From Spirochaetia bacterium UBA5368 (lineage in GTDB: Bacteria > Spirochaetota > UBA4802 > UBA5368): a stretch of 12,295 nucleotides of DNA. Every line of letters starts with the position of its first letter. Within the stretch, counting starts at the first letter, position 1. Under the pieces are notes generated by a model, which was not told the origin of the DNA, did not search any database, and saw nothing but the letters and a program-made list of their open reading frames with translations. Of the stretch, positions 1 through 5,905 are shown piece after piece. The DNA lies in the NCBI GenBank assembly GCA_002407865.1, contig DHPI01000079.1:25215-37509 (forward strand), read 5' to 3'. The position numbers and the translations under genes are program-made.

Positions 1-1
1 T

Positions 2-91
2 GTGGCCGGCTCGTTTTATCCTTCTTCCAAGCGGGATGTGGCGAAGCGAATCCTCAAACGGGTGGACGCGGAACTGGAAAAAAGAGGTTAA
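2..91 (+). CDS. 3' end of an upstream gene ending in a Memo-like motif (partial)
   Basis: One frame is open from the left edge to a TAA at 89-91, giving 29 visible residues. They begin VAGSFYPS, the N-terminal signature of Memo-family proteins, and continue into a charged helix ending in ELEKRG. The stop lies 9 bases before the AGGAGG of the next gene, as expected for an operon. The first 24 bases are identical to 132-155 inside the Memo gene. The parent gene is not visible. It could be a radical-SAM member of the AmmeMemoRadiSam set with an unusual tail, or a truncated or duplicated Memo gene. The frame is chosen from the stop position and the motif, and the function is not assigned. Confidence 0.55.
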   Translation: MAGSFYPSSKRDVAKRILKRVDAELEKRG

Positions 92-100
92 TACATCATA

Positions 101-106
101 AGGAGG
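101..106 (+). promoter_or_regulatory. Strong Shine-Dalgarno (AGGAGG) for the Memo gene
   Basis: AGGAGG lies 5 bases before the ATG at 112, a near-ideal match and spacing. It fixes the start of the Memo gene and separates it from the preceding stop codon at 89-91. Confidence 0.8.
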
Positions 107-111
107 AAACC

Positions 112-933
112 ATGTGGCGCAGAAGTCCTGTTGTGGCCGGCTCGTTTTATCCTTCGAACCCTCAGAGGCTTACAAGCGATATAGACACCTACATTAAGAA
201 AGCGGGAAAAACAGCAATAAAAGAAACACTGTACGGCCTTGTTGTGCCCCATGCCGGCTATATATATTCGGGGCCGGTTGCCGCGTATTCGTACGCGCAG
301 CTTGCGGGTTCGGGCGTCGAGGTCGCTGTCGTGCTTGCCCCTTCGCACAGGGCCCGGTTTGACGGCGCGTCGATAATCCCTTCGGGTATTTTCGAAACAC
401 CGCTGGGAGATGTCACGATCGATGCGACGCTTGGCGATGAATTGATGAAACAGCCGCATATCGATTTTATTAAAGAAGCGCATCTGCAAGAGCATTCGCT
501 TGAGGTGCAGGTGCCGTTTCTTCAGCGTGTGCTCGGCGCCTTCACTCTTGTGCCGATCATTATCGGCAGTATCGATATCGATGTCTGCGCTGACCTCGCG
601 AAAGAGATAGCCGCCGTGCTTGCCCATGAGAAGCGGAAATATGTCGTCGTAATCTCGACGGACCTTTCCCATTACTATTCGTATGAACGCGCGAAACAGA
701 TGGACGGTCTTTTTATCGACACGCTCAAATCATTTGACGCGGAAAAGCTGTACGGTGTGCTCGGTTCGGAGAAGGCGCAGGCGTGCGGGGAGGGGCCGGT
801 GCTGACGGGGATGATGCTTACCGGCATGCTTGGTGCGAAAAACGTGCACATATTGAAGTATGCAAACTCGGGGGATACCGCCGGCCCCCGCGACCAGGTG
901 GTTGGCTATTGCGCGGCGGCGATTACGGGATAG
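112..933 (+). CDS. Memo-family protein, AmmeMemoRadiSam system protein B
   Basis: This 273-aa protein has the full length and all hallmarks of the MEMO1-like family, which shares a fold with class III extradiol dioxygenases. Visible motifs are VVAGSFYPS (residues 7-15), VVPHAGYIYSG (44-54, His47), LAPSHR (75-80, His79), EHSLEVQVPF (127-136), STDLSHYYS (182-190, Asp184 and His187) and CGEGPVLTG (225-233, Cys225). His47, His79, His187 and Cys225 correspond to the metal-site residues known in human MEMO1. The protein has no signal peptide and should be cytosolic. It is followed after 10 bases by an AMMECR1-domain gene; in bacteria the two usually occur with a radical-SAM enzyme as the AmmeMemoRadiSam set, whose biochemical role is unsettled. 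The family call is firm, while the activity is unknown. Confidence 0.93.
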   Translation: MWRRSPVVAGSFYPSNPQRLTSDIDTYIKKAGKTAIKETLYGLVVPHAGYIYSGPVAAYSYAQLAGSGVEVAVVLAPSHRARFDGASIIPSGIFETPLGDVTIDATLGDELMKQPHIDFIKEAHLQEHSLEVQVPFLQRVLGAFTLVPIIIGSIDIDVCADLAKEIAAVLAHEKRKYVVVISTDLSHYYSYERAKQMDGLFIDTLKSFDAEKLYGVLGSEKAQACGEGPVLTGMMLTGMLGAKNVHILKYANSGDTAGPRDQVVGYCAAAITG

Positions 934-943
934 GGGATTGGCA

Positions 944-1519
944 ATGATAGAAATAAACGGGGATCAGCAGGTACGATTATTGCGGCTGGCGCGCGCAACG
1001 ATTGCGCAGTATCTTGAGAGCAGAACGCTGCCGGGAGAAGAAACGGTACGCGAATTTCAGGATGCCGTGTATAGCGAAAAATGCGGCGCGTTTGTCAGTC
1101 TCCATATCGGCGATAATCTTCGCGGATGCATTGGATATATTTCTGGCATAAAAACGGTGCCTGAAACAATTATAGATATGGCGAAGGCGTCCGCGTTTCA
1201 GGATCCCCGGTTTCCACCCCTGTCGAAAAAGGAATTTGAACAGATGGATATCGAAATATCGCTTATGTCGCCGGTTGAAAGGGTGAAGGATGTGTCGGAA
1301 ATAGAAGTGGGGAGGGATGGGCTTATCGTGTCCGATGGCTATCACTCAGGGCTTTTGCTTCCTCAGGTTGCCACTGAATATGGATGGAGCAGGGAGCGGT
1401 TTCTGGAGCATACCTGTTACAAGGCTGGCCTTCCGGGCGATGCGTGGAAGAAAAAGGGCGTAAAAATAGAAAAGTTCTCTGCGCAGGTTTTCGGCGAGAA
1501 GAGCCTCGGCCTTCGGTGA
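944..1519 (+). CDS. AMMECR1-domain protein, AmmeMemoRadiSam system protein A
   Basis: The protein has 191 residues from the ATG at 944, close to the usual size of stand-alone AMMECR1 proteins. The family signature LRGCIGYI lies at residues 59-66, followed by the conserved DPRFPPL (87-93), EISLMSP (104-110), GLIVSDGYHSGLLLPQVATEYGW (about 126-148) and WKKKGVKIEKF (168-178). A longer start at 860 would overlap the Memo gene by 74 bases with no benefit. The start at 944 has a GGGG tract (933-936) 7 bases upstream and leaves a 10-base gap after the Memo stop. Co-transcription with the Memo gene is therefore likely. Its biochemical function is not established. The gene ends 9 bases from the convergent histidine kinase. 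Confidence 0.92.
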   Translation: MIEINGDQQVRLLRLARATIAQYLESRTLPGEETVREFQDAVYSEKCGAFVSLHIGDNLRGCIGYISGIKTVPETIIDMAKASAFQDPRFPPLSKKEFEQMDIEISLMSPVERVKDVSEIEVGRDGLIVSDGYHSGLLLPQVATEYGWSRERFLEHTCYKAGLPGDAWKKKGVKIEKFSAQVFGEKSLGLR

Positions 1520-1528
1520 GCGGTGTAA

Positions 1529-3109
1529 TCAGTGCGTAATTCCGTCACCCGGCGCTATATCGTCGATGCAACTGAATATCTGTGATACATCGAACGGCTT
1601 ATCGATCCAGGCATCGACGTTCTTTTCAAGTTTCTTCTTTTTGATCGGTGATGATACCCATCCGCTGATCATGATTATTTTCGCCTGCGGCAGGTGCTCC
1701 TTTATTACCGGAATGAGGTTATCCCCGTTTTGTTCTGGCAGTATGTAATCGAGAAATACTATATCGAACAGGTCCGATTTGCAATATGCTATTGCTTCCT
1801 CGGCGTTACGCGCAAGTATTACCTCCATTTCGATTGCTGTGAGCGCCTTGAAGAGCAGTTCCCGGATGCTTATTTCATCGTCAACGACAAGTATCTTCAG
1901 GGGTTTTCGTTTGCAGTGGAGGGGATATCGGCATGCTGCGGCATCGGTCTGCGGACGCATATTGGCGATAATTTTTGGCAAAATAACCGTAAAACATGAT
2001 CCTTTTCCGCGGACGCTTGAAACGGTAATCTCGCCGCCGTGTTTTCGTATTATGGAACTGGAAACGGAAAGACCGAGCCCGGAGCCCTTTATTTCTTTGC
2101 CCGCGACATGCAGGCCGATAACGCCTTTTGATGTATAGAATGGGTCGAATATCCTTCGGATATTCTTTTCCTCGATGCCGATACCGGTATCTTCGATATC
2201 GATATGTATGGTTTTACCATGGTCCATGATTCGAACGGTAATCGTGCCGTATCCCTTCTGTAAAATCGCATGCCGTGCGTTGATGATCAGGTTCAGTATT
2301 ACCTGTTGTATCTGGAATTTATCGATCATGATATCGGGGATATCATCATATTGTTTTTCGATTGTTACCTTTTCCTGCTGAAAGTATCTTTTTTGCAGTG
2401 ACAGAACGGTTTCAGCAAGATCCCTCAGCATTACGGGCTCGGGATTGATTTTTGTGCGTGAAGAGTACAGGCTCATGTTTTTGCACAGTTCAGCGCCGCG
2501 CTGACATTCGGCTTCAATTATGGTGAATGCCTTTTCGAGAAGCCTTGTATTGGTAAGATCTTTATCCGCAAGCTGTGCATATCCGCGAATTCCTGTAAGC
2601 ACGTTGTTGAATTCGTGCACAATACCCGAGGAGAAGGTGCCGATGGAAGCAAGATGTTGAAGGTGCTCCATCTTGCTGTTCATTTCGATGGATGGTGTCT
2701 GATCGACGGCGCTTACGATGTGGCACGTTTCACCGCCATATGGCACGGGAAAAATCCTGCAACTCAATTCGGCGGTTGCACCGTCTCGTTTGATAGCGTG
2801 CAGCACGATGCCCCTGTATTCCTTGTGTGGCGGGTCGGATCGGTGTATAATTCGCATCAGCCTGGCGGTGTCGTTTTTTGCGATACAATCGCGGATATGC
2901 TTGTTACCGCAGTCGTTGTCGTGAATGTTCAGCAACCTGCGAAATGCCTCATTTGCAAACAGGATGATGCCGTTTTTATCGATGATGAGTATGCATTCCT
3001 GTAAATGGGTTACCAGCGCACGCACCGATGCGTCTCGATCGTCGACACTGCATTTTCTGTTTTTGCGCTTTAGCGTCCCCTGCTGCATGCCATTGTTCTT
3101 GCGCTTCAT
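1529..3109 (-). CDS. PAS-domain hybrid histidine kinase with C-terminal receiver
   Basis: This 526-aa cytosolic kinase has no membrane segment. The order is a Lys/Arg-rich start (1-20), a PAS-like sensor (about 28-140, with ECILIIDKNGIILFANEAF), and a HisKA H-box SSGIVHEFNNVLTG with His165. An HATPase_c domain follows with N-box NLIINA (Asn277), G1 DTGIGI (307-312), F-box FDPFYTSKG and G2 GSGLGLS (342-348). The receiver starts near residue 404, with acidic pocket Asp410/Asp411, phospho-acceptor Asp454, Ser482 and Lys504. The H-box type HEFNN and the long ATP lid are seen in NtrB-like kinases. No DNA-binding domain is present, so phosphate must pass internally or to another protein. The ATG at 3109 lies inside a consensus -10 box and has no Shine-Dalgarno, so the in-frame ATG at 3088 may be the real start. 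Its convergent partner is AMMECR1; no functional link is implied. Confidence 0.93.
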   Translation of the reverse strand: MKRKNNGMQQGTLKRKNRKCSVDDRDASVRALVTHLQECILIIDKNGIILFANEAFRRLLNIHDNDCGNKHIRDCIAKNDTARLMRIIHRSDPPHKEYRGIVLHAIKRDGATAELSCRIFPVPYGGETCHIVSAVDQTPSIEMNSKMEHLQHLASIGTFSSGIVHEFNNVLTGIRGYAQLADKDLTNTRLLEKAFTIIEAECQRGAELCKNMSLYSSRTKINPEPVMLRDLAETVLSLQKRYFQQEKVTIEKQYDDIPDIMIDKFQIQQVILNLIINARHAILQKGYGTITVRIMDHGKTIHIDIEDTGIGIEEKNIRRIFDPFYTSKGVIGLHVAGKEIKGSGLGLSVSSSIIRKHGGEITVSSVRGKGSCFTVILPKIIANMRPQTDAAACRYPLHCKRKPLKILVVDDEISIRELLFKALTAIEMEVILARNAEEAIAYCKSDLFDIVFLDYILPEQNGDNLIPVIKEHLPQAKIIMISGWVSSPIKKKKLEKNVDAWIDKPFDVSQIFSCIDDIAPGDGITH

Positions 3110-3116
3110 TATACCA
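3108..3116 (-). promoter_or_regulatory. Extended -10 promoter element of the PAS kinase gene
   Basis: On the minus strand the sequence reads TGGTATAATG: a perfect TATAAT (3113 down to 3108) with the extended TGn element. The upstream hexamer AACACA at 17-base spacing is a poor -35, which extended -10 promoters can tolerate. The transcript would start near 3101, downstream of the annotated ATG at 3109, favouring the start at 3088. This is inference from consensus matching only. Confidence 0.45.
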
Positions 3117-3412
3117 TGATGTCTGCTTGATGTGTTCCGTCTACCGTGAAAATCATGCCGCTTTTATGTATTCGGCACAGCAGGCGTTTTGTCTCGTCCT
3201 TATCATTTTACAGTCAAGACATTGTGCAATTGCAACGATAAACTATCTATACCGGCTTTTCCGGGGAAATGTCGCGTACAAACGCAATTCACAATGTCTC
3301 CACGACTGCGCATTATCCACCTGCATACGGTAATTCAATGCGGTATTGGAGATTATGTCAATAATTTTTAATATCTTAACAGTAAATAAGTTAAAGCAAA
3401 ACCGGGGGATTT
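3117..3412. other. Intergenic region between divergent kinase and lipoprotein genes
   Basis: No convincing gene is seen in this stretch on either strand; the open frames are short and lack ribosome sites or recognisable motifs. The right half (about 3350-3400) is very AT-rich and should contain the promoter of the lipoprotein gene. TTGGAG at 3346-3351 followed after 17 bases by TAATAT at 3369-3374 is the best candidate but is weak. An inverted repeat TTAAC/GTTAA (3376-3380 and 3390-3394) sits between that site and the ribosome site, and could be a small operator or chance. Confidence 0.4.
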
Positions 3413-3856
3413 ATGAAAAAATCGTATGTCATGTTTCTTGTTTTCTGTATTATGCTGGGAGGGTGTGGAAAAAAGGAGAGTTTTACCGAACCGGGATATG
3501 TGTTGCAGAAATGGTCAAAGGCGATACAGAACCTTGATTATGATGCGTATGCCCGGTGTGAGGCATATCCCAAGAGCGAGGAAATATTCCGCGAGATGTA
3601 CAGGGACTATTATTTCATTGATATAATGGTGACTGGCATGGAAGACGCTAACGAAAAAGATATACGGAAAGACCACGACGGCAATCCGTTTGTATTTCGT
3701 TCGGTATCTTTCGAGGGAAGTGTCGTTAAGCGCAGCACCGGCAAGCCATACGAGTTGCTGAGGGGTGATGCCATATTTATACGGTTTATCGATGGAAAAC
3801 GCGCGAAACAGGGGTGGATTATTTCAAACCGCACGTTTGTTACGATAAAAAGGTAA
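3413..3856 (+). CDS. Small lipoprotein of unknown function
   Basis: The 147-aa product begins MKKSYVMFLVFCIMLGGC. This is a charged start, a hydrophobic core and a lipobox LGGC with Cys18 as the predicted lipidated residue, so it should be a membrane-anchored lipoprotein. The mature part (GKKESFTEPGYVLQ..., ending TFVTIKR) carries a helix-rich first half (LQKWSKAIQNLDYDAYARC) and a likely beta-rich second half. That pattern resembles small NTF2-like/cystatin-like lipoproteins, but no family signature is recognised. A GGGGGA tract at 3404-3409 precedes the ATG by only 3 bases. The TPR gene begins 38 bases after its stop on the same strand, and a shared envelope role is possible but unproven. 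Confidence 0.75.
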   Translation: MKKSYVMFLVFCIMLGGCGKKESFTEPGYVLQKWSKAIQNLDYDAYARCEAYPKSEEIFREMYRDYYFIDIMVTGMEDANEKDIRKDHDGNPFVFRSVSFEGSVVKRSTGKPYELLRGDAIFIRFIDGKRAKQGWIISNRTFVTIKR

Positions 3857-3859
3857 TGA

Positions 3860-3888
3860 TTGCATAAACCTGCATATTCCAGTATATT
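3860..3888 (+). promoter_or_regulatory. Candidate sigma-70-type promoter for the TPR gene
   Basis: TTGCAT (3860-3865) and TATATT (3883-3888) are separated by exactly 17 bases. The -10 matches the consensus at 5 of 6 positions and the -35 at 3 of 6. Transcription would start about 3895, the A of the first ATG, implying a leaderless or nearly leaderless mRNA. The weak -35 keeps confidence low. Confidence 0.4.
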
Positions 3889-3894
3889 ATATCC

Positions 3895-5835
3895 ATGCAA
3901 TATGGAATGAATCGCGGCTCGATAAAAAAATTCCTTTCGTGGGCAATCGTTATAGGGACGATAATGATGGGCGGCGTTCTGTATCCTGAAAGCGTCGATG
4001 AGATTGACCGCCGCGCCACAGACTATTATAATAACAAGGAATTCAGCAAGGCGCTCGGGGAATGGCTGGGTATTCTCGAAATCGATCCCGAAAACGAAAG
4101 CGCTCAGAAGAAAATAGAGATGCTGTACGAGGAAAAGCATCGCAAGGATGTATCTTTTCAAACGGCGAAGTATCTTTATCGGGACTCCCTTGATAGTATT
4201 GCGAAGGGGGACATAGAAAAAGCGAAGGACAATTCTGACAGGGCGATAGCGAGTTTTGTCACCGCGTATAGAATCGACCCGAAAGACGCGGAATTGCAGA
4301 TCATGAAGGAAGATATGCGCAAATTGCAGGAGGAGGTGCAAATTGAACTCGCCAAAAAGAGGCTGTCAGAAGGACTGAAAAAACGCTACCTTGCCCTCAT
4401 GAAAGAAGCGGATGCCAATATAAAGTCCCAGCAATTCGAGACCGCGGTTAAAAATTATAAAGAGGTTCTGTCGTTTGTGCCGAACGACATCGCCGCGATG
4501 GAGGGATTGCGAAATGCCGAACTGGCGATCAGCAACAGGCTAAAATACGAGCGCATACAGTCACTGCTTGTGGCCGGGATAGCTCTTTTCGATGGAAAAA
4601 AATATAAGGAAGCGCGGGGCGATTTTAACGAGGTGCTTGGCCTTGACGCGAAAAACCGTGAGGCGAAAGATTATATACGAAAAATTGATGATATTCTCGA
4701 GGAAAGCAGAAACTATGAAATGAAGCGGTTGCAGGCCGAACAATTTTATCTTTCCGGAATCGAGAACATAAAGAATAAAAATTTCGATCAGGCCGTAGAC
4801 GATTTCGAGAACGTTCTTGCATTGATAAAAAATTACAAGGACACCGTCGAGCGGCTCAACAGCATCGACCGCCTGCGAAGGGAATACCTGGAGGAGTTGA
4901 AGCTGTTAAAGCTCAAGAATATCGATAGGGAGTTTCAGAACGGGCTGATTGCATACGCCGATGCGCGCTATAAGGAAGCCCTCTCGTACTTTGAACGAAC
5001 GATCGTGCTCGATCCCGCCAACGATCTCGCGAAAAAGTATATTCAGCGCGTCAAGGACGCACTGAAAGATATCGAGGAGGAGGTTGTTGACAACGATTCC
5101 CCATATTATGACGTGGTGAATTCGCTTGCGGTATCCGGAAGGCAGTTGTACGACAAAGGCGATTATATCGGCTCGCGGCAGCGCTGGGAAAAGATACTGA
5201 GGTTGTTTCCCAAGAACAGGCTTGCGCAGGAGTTTCTGCTCAAATGCGAATTTCGGATAAATCCCGAGGCTTTTTCGCAATTCGCGACGAAAATCGTTGA
5301 TGAGGGGCAGAATTTTCTCAGGGAAAAGAAGTATGAAAGGGCGCTGCGCCAGTTCGACCTGATCCAGACGATAGTGCCGACATACCCCGGCATAGGCGCA
5401 CTGATAGCTGCTGCGAAGAACGGAATGGAAAAGAAGGCGGAGCCGCCGGGCGCGTCGCCGCAGGAAATCGAAGCGCGTTATGCGAAAGCCATGGATCTGT
5501 ACCGGCGTGGCGGCAGAGAGAACACGGAACAGGCGCTGAAGAATTTCAGGTGGATTATAGCGAAAGACCCGAATAACGTGAAAGCCCTGATAAACGTGAA
5601 TAGAATCGAGTCGCAGCTGCGGCTCGGCGGTGTCGAAGCGACGGAGAAAAGAGGGGCGCTGACGGAAAAGCAGAAGCAACTTGTACGAACATATTATTAT
5701 AACGGGATAAATTACTATACGAACAATAATTTTGACAGGGCCATAGAGGAATGGAGAAAGGTGCTCGCCATAGATCCGGAGCATGAAAAGGCCCGCAATA
5801 ACATTCGAAAATGTCTGGTGCTGCTTGGCAGGTGA
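3895..5835 (+). CDS. Exported or membrane-anchored TPR-repeat protein
   Basis: The product has 646 residues from the ATG at 3895, or 642 from the in-frame ATG at 3907, whose N-terminus MNRGSIKKFLSWAIVIG looks more like a natural signal start. Residues 11-30 form one hydrophobic segment, a signal peptide or N-terminal anchor without a clear signal-peptidase I site. The rest is a chain of about ten TPR-like units, for example at 38-75, 167-205, 222-260, 284-318, 346-382, 412-447, 467-503, 529-566 and 600-637. Each has a small residue, an aromatic and a DP or equivalent turn (EIDPEN, VLDPAN, AKDPNN, AIDPEH). Charged coiled-coil-like linkers lie at about 135-170 and 320-348. TPR arrays mediate protein contacts, suggesting an envelope scaffold, but the partner is unknown. 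It precedes the 21-aa ORF and the phosphatase, probably in one operon. Confidence 0.85.
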   Translation: MQYGMNRGSIKKFLSWAIVIGTIMMGGVLYPESVDEIDRRATDYYNNKEFSKALGEWLGILEIDPENESAQKKIEMLYEEKHRKDVSFQTAKYLYRDSLDSIAKGDIEKAKDNSDRAIASFVTAYRIDPKDAELQIMKEDMRKLQEEVQIELAKKRLSEGLKKRYLALMKEADANIKSQQFETAVKNYKEVLSFVPNDIAAMEGLRNAELAISNRLKYERIQSLLVAGIALFDGKKYKEARGDFNEVLGLDAKNREAKDYIRKIDDILEESRNYEMKRLQAEQFYLSGIENIKNKNFDQAVDDFENVLALIKNYKDTVERLNSIDRLRREYLEELKLLKLKNIDREFQNGLIAYADARYKEALSYFERTIVLDPANDLAKKYIQRVKDALKDIEEEVVDNDSPYYDVVNSLAVSGRQLYDKGDYIGSRQRWEKILRLFPKNRLAQEFLLKCEFRINPEAFSQFATKIVDEGQNFLREKKYERALRQFDLIQTIVPTYPGIGALIAAAKNGMEKKAEPPGASPQEIEARYAKAMDLYRRGGRENTEQALKNFRWIIAKDPNNVKALINVNRIESQLRLGGVEATEKRGALTEKQKQLVRTYYYNGINYYTNNNFDRAIEEWRKVLAIDPEHEKARNNIRKCLVLLGR

Positions 5836-5836
5836 T
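5830..5836 (+). promoter_or_regulatory. Shine-Dalgarno AGGTGAT containing the TPR stop codon
   Basis: AGGTGAT is a perfect match to part of the anti-Shine-Dalgarno complement (GGAGGTGATC). It contains the TGA stop of the TPR gene (5833-5835) and places its AGG 7 bases before the ATG at 5840. This supports translational coupling from the TPR gene into a short ORF. Confidence 0.55.
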
Positions 5837-5839
5837 TGC

Positions 5840-5905
5840 ATGGAATCGGACAGGAAAAAATTTGAAACGCGGATAAATTCGCTGGGAAGGGGAATCTGGC
5901 TATGA
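5840..5905 (+). CDS. Possible 21-aa ORF coupling the TPR and phosphatase genes
   Basis: An ATG at 5840 opens a 21-codon frame (beginning MESDRKKFE, ending GRGIWL) that stops with TGA at 5903-5905. It starts 4 bases after the TPR stop behind a good Shine-Dalgarno. It overlaps the phosphatase start by the four bases ATGA (5902-5905), the classical arrangement for termination-reinitiation coupling. The peptide is charged, with no signal sequence or membrane segment. It may be a leader whose translation delivers ribosomes to the phosphatase gene, or a genuine small protein. No homologue is recognised. A chance ORF of this length is possible, and the two junctions are the main evidence. Confidence 0.45.
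   Translation: MESDRKKFETRINSLGRGIWL

Noticed and set aside
88..672. 194-codon minus-strand open frame over the Memo gene
   Set aside because: It is antisense to a complete Memo gene with every conserved residue, and the translation is basic and motif-free.
860..943. Longer start for the AMMECR1 protein
   Set aside because: It would overlap the Memo gene by 74 bases, the extra residues are low-complexity and Arg-rich, and the ATG at 944 is well placed behind a GGGG tract.
2080..2130. Long ATP-lid insertion in the PAS kinase as a sign of damage
   Set aside because: Kinases with FYTSKG followed by an extended lid before GxGLGLS are common among NtrB-like enzymes, and the frame and all boxes are intact.
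3251..3267. CCGG-centred hairpin as a possible terminator
   Set aside because: The stem is only 4 base pairs and no T-tract follows on either strand.
3028..3371. Short plus-strand open frames reaching into the 3110-3412 gap
   Set aside because: They are Cys/His-rich, overlap the kinase start, and lack ribosome sites or recognisable motifs.
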